The position numbers were made by a program, and so were the translations under genes. The notes below the pieces were generated by a model that worked only from the letters and a program-made list of their open reading frames with translations, made no database searches and was not told where the DNA came from. From NCBI RefSeq assembly GCF_003259315.1, contig NZ_QLLT01000017.1, positions 1-64,000 on the forward strand: a stretch of DNA of 64,000 nucleotides, given 5' to 3'. The DNA is from Kitasatospora sp. SolWspMP-SS2h (GTDB lineage Bacteria > Actinomycetota > Actinomycetes > Streptomycetales > Streptomycetaceae). The first letter of the stretch is position 1; each line of letters begins with the position of its first letter. Shown piece by piece: positions 17,078 through 24,470 of this stretch.

Positions 17078-17724
17078 TGGACGAACAGCACCTCCGCCTG
17101 ATCAGGATCGGTCTGGACGCCCTGGCCGCGGAGTACGGCTACGCCCTCGCCGGCGGCTACGCGGTCCAGGCCCACCACATCGTCGACCGACTGAGCGACG
17201 ACGTCGACCTCTTCGCGCCCATCGACCGGGCGACGCAGGAGATGCCAGCAGCGGTGGCTGCGGCGGCGGCCGCGTACGAAGCCGCCGGATACACGGTGGA
17301 AGTCGTGCAACAGGTGCCGACCTACGCCCGGATGAACGTCACCGACCCCGCGACCGGCACACAGAGCAAAGTCGAACTGGTCGCTGAGTTCCTCCACCAC
17401 CCGCCCGTGGACTCCGAGTTCGGCCCGGTCCTACACCGTGATGACGTCGCGGCCGGCAAGACCGGCGCACTCTTCAGCCGCGCCGAGGTCCGCGACGCCA
17501 TCGACGTCCACGGTCTGCTGAAAGCCGGCTACTCCCGAGACCACCTGCTGGAACTCGCCGCCCGGAACGACGCGGGCTTCGACCACGCCATGTTCGCCGA
17601 CGCGCTGCGCCGCGTCGAGCGCTACAGCGACAAGCAGTTCGCCGTGTACGGGATCGATCCGCCTGCCGCTGCTGCGATCAGGGCCGAGTTCGCCGACTGG
17701 CGCGGCCACCTCGACCAGGAGTAG
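17077..17724 (+). CDS. Nucleotidyltransferase, AbiEii/AbiGii toxin family
   Basis: 215 aa from the GTG at 17077. The nucleotidyltransferase signature is AEYGYALAGGYAVQAHHIVD followed by RLSDDVDLFAPI: a GG motif, then two acidic metal ligands in DDVDLF. A second acidic strand is SKVELVAEFLHH. Helical C-terminal YSRDHLLELAARNDAGFDHA completes the fold. Members transfer nucleotides to tRNA or other RNA and give phage-abortive infection in the AbiE system. Together with the 106-aa gene this is a putative type IV-like defence/toxin pair next to an integrated-element scar. Confidence 0.8.
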   Translation: MDEQHLRLIRIGLDALAAEYGYALAGGYAVQAHHIVDRLSDDVDLFAPIDRATQEMPAAVAAAAAAYEAAGYTVEVVQQVPTYARMNVTDPATGTQSKVELVAEFLHHPPVDSEFGPVLHRDDVAAGKTGALFSRAEVRDAIDVHGLLKAGYSRDHLLELAARNDAGFDHAMFADALRRVERYSDKQFAVYGIDPPAAAAIRAEFADWRGHLDQE

Positions 17725-17757
17725 GTGCCTACCCCGAGAGCTCGGTCCAGTTGAGGG

Positions 17758-18390
17758 TTATGCGGCTACGGGCATGGGGTTCTCGTCGTCGTCGTCCTTG
17801 CTGAAGTGCGGCTGGATTCGGCTTGCTTGGGCGCGGTCGAGTGCTTGGGCGAGGGCGTGGACGGCTTGGTCGGCGGAGTCTTTGAAGAGGTGGCCGTAGA
17901 GGTTGATGGTGGTGGCGAGGGTGGCGTGGCGCAGTGTCTTGGAGACGATGGCGAGGGGGATGCCTTCGGCGATCATGATGCTGGCGGCTGTGTGGCGCAG
18001 GTCGTGCAGGCCGATCCTGGGCAGGTCGAGTTCGGCGGTGCGTTTGCGGAGTTGGTCGAGGACCCACTGGGGGCGCAGGGGTGCGCCGCTGGGGCGGGCG
18101 AAGACGAGTCCTTCGAGCCGGTGGTCGGGGTGGGCGTTCATCTGGAGGGCGGCTTGGCGGTGGAGGGCGGCGGTGACTCTGGGGGAGAGGCTGATCCAGG
18201 CGCGGCTGGCCGGTGTCTTCGGCCGGCCGAGGGTGAGGCGGCCGTTGTCGATGGCGGCGAGGGTCCAGCGGACGAAGAGTGTGCGGTCCATGAGGTGGAC
18301 GTCGGTCCAGTGGAGGGCGAGGGCTTCGCCGCGGCGCATGCCGGTGCCGAGCATGACTTCGAACAGGTCGGTGAGCTGGTCGGCGTAGTG
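17758..18390 (-). pseudogene. Tyrosine recombinase (pSAM2-type integrase), catalytic C-terminal part
   Basis: The C-terminal ~210 residues of an integrase end at the stop at 17758. Catalytic Arg is in MLGTGMRRGEALAL, the second box is GLHDLRHTAASIMIAEG, and the last box LRHATLATTINLYGHLF contains the nucleophilic Tyr. The N-terminal half is absent: the frame runs straight into the tRNA-Pro 3' half at 18388-18431, so the gene is joined to an attachment site rather than to its own 5' end. It is probably inactive. Confidence 0.85.
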
Positions 18391-18431
18391 CTGGGGGTCA
18401 AGGGGTCGCAGGTTCAAATCCTGTCGTCCCG
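18388..18431 (+). other. 3' half of a tRNA-Pro(GGG) gene: integrative-element attachment site
   Basis: From the anticodon loop on, the sequence is CTGGGGG, TCAAG, GGGTC, the T arm GCAGG-TTCAAAT-CCTGT, and acceptor CGTCCCG plus AC. The T arm pairs perfectly. There is no 5' half: upstream is integrase coding sequence. This is the classic attR/attL footprint left by actinobacterial elements that integrate into the 3' end of tRNA genes. Confidence 0.8.
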
Positions 18432-18449
18432 ACTGTGAAGTCGGTTGTC

Positions 18450-18483
18450 AGAGCCGGTACTTGGGAGACCAGGTGCCGGCTCT
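18450..18483 (+). terminator. Terminator behind the tRNA-Pro half
   Basis: The stem AGAGCCGGTACTTGG / CCAGGTGCCGGCTCT has two G-T pairs and a 4-nt loop, and is followed by TTCTGTT. It is the expected tRNA terminator, which places original chromosome sequence to the right of the attachment core. Confidence 0.75.
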
Positions 18484-18649
18484 TTCTGTTGCCGCCTCAG
18501 GTGGTGGTCGCATGGTGGTCGCCGGGTTGCATGGGCCAGTCCTCGGTGGGGTCGTCGGTGTGCGGGCCGGGGTGGGTGGGTCGGGGCCGGTGGGGGCGTG
18601 GGTGGGAGTGTGCGGGGCGGTGGGTGCGGCAGGCGGGGGGGGTGCCGGA

Positions 18650-19055
18650 TTCTGCGTCGAGGGGGATGTCGCCGAAGGCGGGGATCAGGTCCTTCTCGGC
18701 GTAGTCGCGGTAACGGGCCATGGTGGTGGGCTTGAGAGGAGCAGGGCCTTCTCGTCGAGCCACTGGCGCAGGTAGTCGGCGGTCGTCTGCCGCAGGTCGG
18801 TGAAGACACCGAAGGCGACGCCTTCGTTGAACTGCCTCAGGGCGGAGCGCGCTTCGACCTCGTCATTGAAGCCGGCGCGGCGCAGGGTGCGGCGGCGACC
18901 GCCCGGGGAGGGGCGTCGACGGCGAACGCCCGGCTGCCGTGGCCGGGGTCGGCCAGACGCGGACAGGAGGTGCCGAGCTGGCGGCGGTGGGCGTCGCGGG
19001 AGCCGCAGCGCCGGTAGACACGGCCGCGATCGGGGGCAGGGGCGGGGGTACGCAT
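18650..19055 (-). pseudogene. Tyrosine recombinase, N-terminal part
   Basis: From an ATG at 19055-19053 the frame gives the arm-binding region (GRVYRRCGSRDAHRRQLGTS, CPRLADPGHGSRAFAVDAP). It then breaks and resumes in another frame as FNDEVEARSALRQFNEGVAF, TADYLRQWLDEKAL, and then in a third as PTTMARYRDYAEKDLIPAFG. At least two frameshifts are therefore present. It matches the N-terminal half missing from the catalytic fragment on the left, but 260 bp with the tRNA-Pro site and terminator separate the two. They may be halves of one gene or remnants of two related elements. Confidence 0.75.
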
Positions 19056-19191
19056 GGTGATCGCCTCGGAAAGGGCCGGGTGCGCGAGGGTCTGCACTTC
19101 CCAATGTGCTCCCGTGCTGCGACCACCGTGCGACTACCAGGACGGGAAAATGCTCCCTGAACTGTGGATCTCCCTTGACCGGTGATGTCGG

Positions 19192-19271
19192 TGGGCGAGG
19201 CCGGATTCGAACCGGCGCAGCCGAAGCGGGGGCTTTACAGGCCCCGGGGCTCTCCCATGCCCAGCTCGCCC
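19192..19271 (-). tRNA. tRNA-Tyr(GTA)
   Basis: Acceptor GGGCGAG/CTCGCCC with discriminator A, D arm GGGC...GCCC, anticodon stem GGGGC/GCCCC with loop CTGTAAA, class II variable arm GCTTCGGC, T arm GCCGG-TTCGAAT-CCGGC. No CCA is encoded. Confidence 0.9.
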
Positions 19272-19275
19272 TTGG

Positions 19276-19367
19276 CGGAGGAAGTGGGGGTCGAACCCAC
19301 ACGGGCACTCGCGTGCCCCAACGGTTTTCGAGACCGAGGCCGGCGCCACCTGTCGGCTGGCTCCTCC
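19276..19367 (-). tRNA. tRNA-Ser(CGA)
   Basis: Acceptor GGAGGAG/TTCCTCC with discriminator G and an encoded CCA (19273-19275). Anticodon loop CTCGAAA, long variable arm with GGGCAC/GTGCCC, T arm GTGGG-TTCGACC-CCCAC. The D arm is less canonical than usual, but all stems except one closing pair are intact. Confidence 0.85.
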
Positions 19368-19386
19368 GTGAACTGCGGTTGTCGCG

Positions 19387-19471
19387 CGGAGAGTGCGCGG
19401 ATCGAACGCGCGCGGGGGCGACCCCGACGACGGCTTAGCAAGCCGCTGCCTTGCCACTCGGCCAACTCTCC
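19387..19471 (-). tRNA. tRNA-Ser(GCT)
   Basis: Acceptor GGAGAGT/ACTCTCC with discriminator G, anticodon loop TTGCTAA in stem GCGGC/GCCGT, class II variable arm with GGGGTCGCCCC, T arm GCGCG-TTCGATC-CGCGC. No encoded CCA. Confidence 0.9.
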
Positions 19472-19481
19472 AGGTGCTGCG

Positions 19482-19554
19482 CTGCCGGACGAGGATTCGA
19501 ACCCCGAGTCTCCTGATCCAGAGTCAGGCGTGCTGCCAGTTGCACCATCCGGCA
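19482..19554 (-). tRNA. tRNA-Gln(CTG)
   Basis: Acceptor TGCCGGA/TCCGGCA with discriminator G, anticodon stem CCTGA/TCAGG with loop CTCTGGA, T arm CGGGG-TTCGAAT-CCTCG. It is the upstream-most of four closely spaced minus-strand tRNAs. Confidence 0.9.
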
Positions 19555-19965
19555 CTGCGGGAGGGCGGCAAGCGGAAAGGCCGCCCGGACGGGGGAGTCC
19601 CCCGTGGGCGGCCGGGCGCTGTCGGACCCGTCTACCGCGAGGAGGGAAGTCCCCGGCTCTGCTGGGAACTCGAAGAACGCCGATACGACTGGTTGCTGCT
19701 CATCTCGCGTTCCTCTCCGCTGGGTGGTGCCGGGCTGATGCCCATACCCTGCGGCAGAGCCAGGGGTGTGGGCAACGGGTTTTCCCGGTGGGTGGAGGTC
19801 GTCCGGCGGGACGGCGATGTGCGAGATCACCGGTGTCTGCCCGGGACCGGCTCATCCGGGTCGTCGCCGAAGACCGCTTCGAGTTCGGAGACCATCGCGC
19901 GGGCGAGTTCGGATTCCTGCCCTCGAGGGCGACCGGCTGTCAGTGCCGTCCGGCAGCATCGCGGC
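19555..19965. other. Region upstream of the tRNA cluster
   Basis: This would hold the promoter for the minus-strand tRNAs, but no convincing -10/-35 pair is seen. A strong hairpin sits at 19579-19613. No protein-coding gene is supported. A short minus-strand acidic stretch (ELARAMVSELEAVFGDDPDE, about 19855-19915) looks coding-like but has no clear start or family. Confidence 0.45.
19579..19613. terminator. GC hairpin next to tRNA cluster
   Basis: The outer stem is GGCCGCCC/GGGCGGCC and the inner stem ACGGGGG/CCCCCGT with loop AGT, with a 2-nt bulge between them. It may insulate the tRNA cluster from transcription on either strand. Confidence 0.6.
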
Positions 19966-20148
19966 GTGAGCACCACAACGCCGCACACCGAAGCCGGGCA
20001 GGGCCGGAACTTCCACGGGCTGGCCGGAGCCGGGGCTGTGCTGTACATCGCCGAGTCCGATGAGCTGAACGCCCTCAAGATCGGCGTCACCGGCCGGGCC
20101 GGCCGCACCAGCCGGACCCGGCAGCACGCCCGGCACGGCTGGCGTACG
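19966..20148 (+). pseudogene. GIY-YIG-like domain protein, truncated
   Basis: From the GTG at 19966 the first 61 residues read MSTTTPHTEAGQGRNFHGLA, GAGAVLYIAESDELNALKIG, VTGRAGRTSRTRQHARHGWRT. The strand pattern VLYI-x-ES followed by ALKIGVTG and the basic helix resemble the start of GIY-YIG/T5orf172 modules. Downstream the frame enters an antisense IS481 transposase fragment, so the C-terminal part is lost. Confidence 0.5.
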
Positions 20149-20149
20149 A

Positions 20150-20397
20150 CGGCGGACCTCGATGATCCGCCGCTCGGTACGGGTCGCGGTCCGGTTCGGG
20201 CTGCGGTGCGGCCGGCTGGAACGGTCGCCCGTGCCGGCCTCGCCGAACGTGCGGTAGCGGTCCGCCCAGCGCATGGCGGTGGTCGGGGAGACCCGGAAAC
20301 GCTCGGCGGCCCGGCGCAGTGACCCTCCGTCCTCGACCACGCAGCGGGCCAAGCGTGGGCGTCCGGTCTCGGTCAGCGGTGCGTTGCGGTGTGGCAC
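20150..20397 (-). pseudogene. IS481-family transposase, N-terminal fragment
   Basis: From GTG 20397: MPHRNAPLTETGRPRLARCV, EDGGSLRRAAERFRVSPTTA, MRWADRYRTFGEAGTGDRSS, RPHRSPNRT. This is the two-HTH N-terminus of IS481 transposases. The rve catalytic domain is missing, since the frame continues into unrelated sequence past 20150. Confidence 0.85.
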
Positions 20398-20518
20398 GAG
20401 GGCCTTTCCGGCAGCCGGTGCAGATGTCGCAATCCACACCGAGCCAGAGGGCCCTCACTCATTTCAAGATCACCAAGCCGTGAACCCCGTCACCCACCTC
20501 CGTGGTCAGAACACCTGG

Positions 20519-21510
20519 ACGAGTAGTTCCGAAGTCGGTTGGGTCTGCTGGTTCTGCTTCGGACGTGAAGGGAGGGTGTCCAGCATTCGGGTTGTGACGA
20601 CCGAAGAGCGGGACCCCCTCCCGACGGCACTCTGCGTACGGATCGATGATCATCTGCCTCGAACGCGTTGGTCGGGCCGCCCGCCGCGGCTGACGGACTC
20701 CGAGCTGGTGTGCCTGGCCGTGGCCCAGGTGCTGCCGGGCTTCCACTCCGAGGCCCGCTGGATCCGCTTCGCCCGAGCCCACCTGCGCGGCGTGTTCCCG
20801 GACCTGCCCGAACGCCCCGGCTACAACAAGCGCCTGCGCGTCGCGCGTCCGTTGCTCCAGTAGGCCGTCCGCGACCTGGCCCGGGCCACCGACCTGTGGG
20901 GCGACCCGGTATGGATCACCGACTTCACACCCGTGGAGTGCGGGCGCTCGCGTGACACCATCCGCCGCTCGGCCCTGGCCGGGTGGGCCGGCTACGGCTA
21001 CAGCCGCTCGCACTCGCGCTGGTTCCGGGGCCTGAAGCCGCACCCGGTGTGCACCCCGGCCGGACTGCCCGTCACCCGGGCCCTGGCCAACCCCAAGGTC
21101 GACGGGCGCCAGGTGCCGGCCGCGCTCGTCGAGACCGAACCGGAACTGGCCCGCGAGCGGCCAGGTCTGCTGGTCCTCGCCGACAAGGGCCACGTCTCCG
21201 CCGAACTCGGCCGCTTCCTCGACCGGCACGGCATCACTCTGCTGCGGCCGTCCTGCCGCAACCGGACCCCGCGCCCCGGCGAGGGACTGCTGAAATCCGT
21301 CCGCCGGCTGATCGGGTCCGTGAACGACACCTTGAAGGGACAGCTCGGACTCGAGCAGCACGGCGGCCGCACCATCGAGGGCCTCGGCGCCCGCATCGGC
21401 CGGCGGCTACCGGCGACGACCTGCGCGATCTGGCACAACCGCACCACTGGCCAGCTCGTCACCCGCTCACTGACCGCCTGCGACCACTGACCCACTTCGG
21501 AACCACTCGT
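20519..21510 (+). mobile_element. IS982-family insertion sequence, transposase interrupted by amber codon
   Basis: Terminal inverted repeats ACGAGTAGTTCCGAAGT (20519-20535) and ACTTCGGAACCACTCGT (21494-21510) match at 16 of 17 positions. The length of 992 bp is right for IS982. It inserted near the IS481 fragment. No obvious direct repeat flanks it. Confidence 0.8.
20594..21490 (+). pseudogene. IS982-family transposase with in-frame TAG
   Basis: The GTG at 20594 (MTTEERDPLPTALCVRIDDH) leads into the family block LTDSELVCLAVAQVLPGFHS and GYNKRLRVARPLLQ. TAG then follows at 20861-20863, and the same frame continues AVRDLARATDLWGDPVWITD with DFTPVECGRSRDTIRRSALA, NPKVDGRQVPAALVET, LADKGHVSAELGRFL and GLGARIGRRLPATTCAIWHN. 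The catalytic D/D/E surroundings are all after the stop. The TAG stands where relatives usually have a sense codon such as CAG, CGG or AAG, so one mutation inactivated the gene. Confidence 0.85.
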
Positions 21511-21642
21511 CTAGGGCCCGGCAGGCCGGGAGCGGCCGGTGGAGGTGCCGAGCGCGCCGGCCCTATGCGTGGTGGCGGTGGAGCAGCAGGATCTCGATCC
21601 GGCGCGGCCGGGGTCCGGATGGGTTCGGGTCGAGCCGTCGCT

Positions 21643-21704
21643 CCCGTGGTTCCGACCGCCCCGACCGCCCCGGCCGGGGCGGTCGGGGCGGTCGGAACCA
21701 CGGG
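21643..21704. repeat. Perfect 62-bp palindrome upstream of ECF sigma gene
   Basis: Two 31-base arms, starting CCCGTGGTTCCGACCGCC and centred on CCGG/CCGG, are exact reverse complements with no loop. Each arm contains a direct repeat of CCGACCGCC. The right arm holds GGAAC at 21694-21698 and CGTAC follows 15 bases later, resembling an ECF-type promoter 45-65 bp before the sigma gene start. It could be a cruciform, a transcription terminator for upstream readthrough, or an operator. Confidence 0.85.
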
Positions 21705-21761
21705 CCGGTGGCGCGTACCGTGGGTGCAACCTTTTTCCGCGCGGTGGTGTTCTCAGCAGTG

Positions 21762-22337
21762 ATGGACGAGATGCCTCCGCTCACCGAGCTGCTCGCGGCA
21801 GACCTCGACCGTGGCTTCGCCGAACTCGTGCGGACTCACGGCGGTGCCGTGTACTCGGTGCTGCTCCGCCTCAACGGGGCGTCGCGCGACGTGGAAGACC
21901 TGGTGCAGGACACCTTCCTGCGGGCGTACACCGCGCTGCGCGACTATCCGCCGCAGCGGCGGCGCACCCTGCAGCCGCGGGCCTGGCTGCTCGCGATCGG
22001 CACCAACGTGTGGCGCAACCACATCCGCACGCTGACCCGCAGGCCGCTCGCCGACGACGGCGTCGACGTCCGGGAGCTGCCGTTGGCTGACGGGAGGCCC
22101 GGCCCCGAACAGAGGGCGGAGCACGCCTACGAGCGGAACAGGCTGGTGGCCGCGCTCGCCGAGCTGCCCGAGCACCACCGGCTGCCGGTGGTCCTGCGGC
22201 ACGTCGGGGAGCTCGGCTACGCGGAGATCGCGGAACTGCTGGAGTGCCCCGTGGGTACGGTGAAGGCCCAGGTCTCCCGGGGTCTGGCCGCGCTACGGGA
22301 GAAGCCCCAGCTGGCGGAGAAGGAGGTGAGCGGATGA
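21762..22337 (+). CDS. ECF RNA polymerase sigma factor in alkylation-repair operon
   Basis: 191 aa from ATG 21762 (MDEMPPLTELLAADLDRGFA); an upstream GTG (21708) would overlap the promoter-like element and is less likely. Region 2: VLLRLNGASRDVEDLVQDTF, LRAYTALRDYPP, LAIGTNVWRNHIRTLTRRPL. Region 4: LAELPEHHRLPVVLRHVGEL, GYAEIAELLECPVGTVKAQV, SRGLAALREKPQ, i.e. the -35-binding helix-turn-helix. The stop overlaps the next start by four bases (ATGA). With the Ada/ATL and Ogt genes behind it, it most plausibly directs the adaptive response to alkylation damage. No anti-sigma gene is seen. Confidence 0.88.
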   Translation: MDEMPPLTELLAADLDRGFAELVRTHGGAVYSVLLRLNGASRDVEDLVQDTFLRAYTALRDYPPQRRRTLQPRAWLLAIGTNVWRNHIRTLTRRPLADDGVDVRELPLADGRPGPEQRAEHAYERNRLVAALAELPEHHRLPVVLRHVGELGYAEIAELLECPVGTVKAQVSRGLAALREKPQLAEKEVSG

Positions 22338-23209
22338 CCGGCCACGGAGCGGCGGTCCCGGACGGGGCACCCGGACGCGCGGCGAACGGCGCGGCGCGTC
22401 CCGGGGCGGGCGGTACGCCGATCGCCGACGCCCGCACGGCCCTCGGCCTCGATGCCCTGCGGGTACCGATGCCGGCGGACCTGGCGCTGCGGATCCTGGA
22501 GCGGGCCGGCGTCCCCGAGCGGGAGTACGACCGGTACGCGCTGGTCGAGGGCCCGGTGACCGGGCTGTTCGTCGCCTACGGCCGGGGCGCGGTCACCGGC
22601 GCCGCACCCGTCGACTGGTACCCGGATCCCGCGGCGTTCGAGGAGGCGTACCTGCGCCGCACCGGCCGCAGCGTGCTGCGCACCGGCAAGCCGCTGCCCG
22701 GGGTCGTGGGGGCGCTGCGCACCGGTCGCGACCGGATGCTGCGCTACGACCACGGCACCCTGACCGAGGCGCAGTGGCGCGTGCTTGAAGCGGTCCGGGC
22801 CATTCCGCGCGGCCAGCTGCGCCCCACCGGGTGGGTGGCCCGCGAGGCCGGCCTGCCCGGCGCGGACCAGGGCGAGCTGCTGGCGGCCGTCCGCGCCAAC
22901 CCCGTTCCGGTGCTGATCCCGGTGCACCGCCTCGCCGACGAGGACGGCACCCCGCTGGACTGCGGGCTGCCCGCCGAACTGGCCGAGCGGCTGCGCACCC
23001 ATGAGGGCATCGACGAGGAGCGCCTCGACCGGTTCCTCGCCGCCGGCACCCACTTCCTGGGCAGCGACACCACCCGGATCTTCTGCTACCCGACCTGCGC
23101 GCACGCCCGCCGGATCACCGACCGGCACCGGGTGCCGTTCGGCACGGCCGACGCCGCGCACGCCGCCGGATACCGGGCCTGCCTGAGCTGCCGCCCAGTG
23201 GCGGCATGA
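22334..23209 (+). CDS. Ada-like protein: alkyltransferase-like domain plus Ada zinc domain
   Basis: 291 aa, ATG overlapping the sigma stop. About residues 140-205 form an O6-alkylguanine-DNA alkyltransferase DNA-binding domain (EAQWRVLEAVRAIPRGQLRP, TGWVAREAGLPGADQGELLA, RANPVPVLIPVHRLADEDG). In it the acceptor PCHR motif is PVHR, so it cannot accept the alkyl group and is ATL-like. The C-terminal ~40 residues are an Ada metal-binding domain with four cysteines (FCYPTCAHARRITDRHR, then AAGYRACLSCRP), reversed in order compared with Ada, where the zinc domain is N-terminal. The zinc domain could sense methyl phosphotriesters and modulate the sigma factor; this is inference from the operon. Confidence 0.8.
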   Translation: MTGHGAAVPDGAPGRAANGAARPGAGGTPIADARTALGLDALRVPMPADLALRILERAGVPEREYDRYALVEGPVTGLFVAYGRGAVTGAAPVDWYPDPAAFEEAYLRRTGRSVLRTGKPLPGVVGALRTGRDRMLRYDHGTLTEAQWRVLEAVRAIPRGQLRPTGWVAREAGLPGADQGELLAAVRANPVPVLIPVHRLADEDGTPLDCGLPAELAERLRTHEGIDEERLDRFLAAGTHFLGSDTTRIFCYPTCAHARRITDRHRVPFGTADAAHAAGYRACLSCRPVAA

Positions 23210-23778
23210 CCACCCGCCGCTCCCCGGAGGACCCGACCGCCATGACCGACATGACCGCCATGACCGACTGCCACCAGGCCGAACTCGACACCCCCGTCGG
23301 CCGACTCGTCCTGCTCGCGACCGACGACGCCCTGCTCGCCTGCCGCTGGGCCCCCGTCCCGGAGGAGCGGCTGCGCAGGGCAGGGCTGCGCCCGGCCGGG
23401 CCGGCCCGGCCCGCCGGGCACCCGGTGCTGCACGCCGCCGCTGACCAGCTCGATCGCTACCTCGACGGCCGGACCCGGGAGTTCACCGTGCCGGTGGACC
23501 TGCGCCTGGGCACCGACTTCGGACGCCGGGTGCTGGCCGCGCTGGCCGGTGTCGGTTACGGGCACACGGCGCGCTACGGAGAGCTGGCCCGGGCCGCGGG
23601 CCGGCCGACGGCCGCGCGGGCGGTGGGCGCGGCGCTCGGTGCCAACCCGGTGTGCGTGGTGCTGCCCTGTCACCGGGTGATCGGCTCGACCGGCGCGCTG
23701 ACCGGGTACGCCGGCGGGATCGAGGCCAAGCGGTACCTGCTGGAGCTGGAGGCGCGGCGGGCCGGAGCGGCCTCCTGA
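23206..23778 (+). CDS. ogt: Methylated-DNA-[protein]-cysteine S-methyltransferase (Ogt type)
   Basis: 190 aa, ATG overlapping the previous stop by four bases, so three genes are coupled in a row. Ribonuclease-like N-terminal domain (AELDTPVGRLVLLATDDALL), then the DNA-binding/active-site domain FGRRVLAALAGVGYGHTARY, GELARAAGRPTAARAVGAAL, GANPVCVVLPCHRVIGSTGA, LTGYAGGIEAKRYLLELEAR with the acceptor Cys in PCHRV. It would repair O6-methylguanine by suicide transfer. The odd Met-rich leader (TAMTDMTAMTDCHQ) suggests that translation could also start at internal ATGs (23242, 23251, 23260). Confidence 0.92.
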   Translation: MTTRRSPEDPTAMTDMTAMTDCHQAELDTPVGRLVLLATDDALLACRWAPVPEERLRRAGLRPAGPARPAGHPVLHAAADQLDRYLDGRTREFTVPVDLRLGTDFGRRVLAALAGVGYGHTARYGELARAAGRPTAARAVGAALGANPVCVVLPCHRVIGSTGALTGYAGGIEAKRYLLELEARRAGAAS

Positions 23779-23801
23779 CGGAGTGCCGGTCGCCGGGCCG
23801 G

Positions 23802-24470
23802 TCACCGGAACAGCAGACTGGCGGCGAGCAGCAGCAGGACCGCGCCCACCACCCCGCCGCCGATCCGGCCCGCCAGCGGCGGGAACGCGGCGCGGCCGTC
23901 CGCGCCGCGCGCCGTCACCACCCGGACGCCCACCTCGGTCAGCACCAGCAGCCAGAGTGCGCCGATCGACAGGTAGACCGCGGCGAGCAGTGGCAGCGCG
24001 CTCGCGGAGGCGGCGTCGGCGGGCAGGAACTGAGGGAGGAAGACCGTCAGGAAGAGGCCCACCTTCGGATTGCCCGCCGTGCAGAGGAAGCCCAGTAGCA
24101 GGTGCCGGCCGACCCGGTCCCGGGCCGGTCCCGGTTCCGGTGCCCCGGGCCCGGGCGGGCCGGGACGCACGGCCTCCCACAGCGCCCGGGCGCCGGTCAC
24201 CGCGAGGACCAGCGCGCCGACCGCGCGCCAGAGCAGGAACAGCCGGGGGTCCAGGGCCGTCACCGCCATGCTGCCGGTGACGGCGAGGGCGGCGTACCCG
24301 GCGCCCGCCAGCAGCATGCCGCCTGCGGCGGCGAGCACCGGCCGGCGGTGCCGCGCGCGGCTGACCAGGCGCAGCACCAGCAGGCTGTCCGGCCCGGGGC
24401 TGCACACCACCGCCGCGCAGCTGGCCAGGAAGGCCGGGCTGGCGGCGACGGCGAACGCGCTCGAGGTCAT
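23802..24470 (-). CDS. LysE/RhtB-family exporter of the nitrosourea cluster
   Basis: 222 aa with about six hydrophobic segments. Family signature near the N-terminus: FLASCAAVVCSPGPDSLLVL (the SPGP motif of RhtB), and FLCTAGNPKVGLFLTVFLPQF (the GNPK motif). The ATG (24470-24468) overlaps the stop of the ATP-grasp gene by four bases. LysE-family proteins export basic or neutral amino acids, so it may expel an arginine-derived pathway intermediate or product. It is the last gene of a minus-strand operon. Confidence 0.87.
   Translation of the reverse strand: MTSSAFAVAASPAFLASCAAVVCSPGPDSLLVLRLVSRARHRRPVLAAAGGMLLAGAGYAALAVTGSMAVTALDPRLFLLWRAVGALVLAVTGARALWEAVRPGPPGPGAPEPGPARDRVGRHLLLGFLCTAGNPKVGLFLTVFLPQFLPADAASASALPLLAAVYLSIGALWLLVLTEVGVRVVTARGADGRAAFPPLAGRIGGGVVGAVLLLLAASLLFR

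Noticed and set aside
19192..19554. Possible amber-suppressor tRNA that could rescue the TAG codons in cas6 and the IS982 transposase
   Set aside because: The anticodons read GTA, CGA, GCT and CTG. None is CTA, so normal decoding cannot read TAG; near-cognate Gln readthrough would be inefficient.
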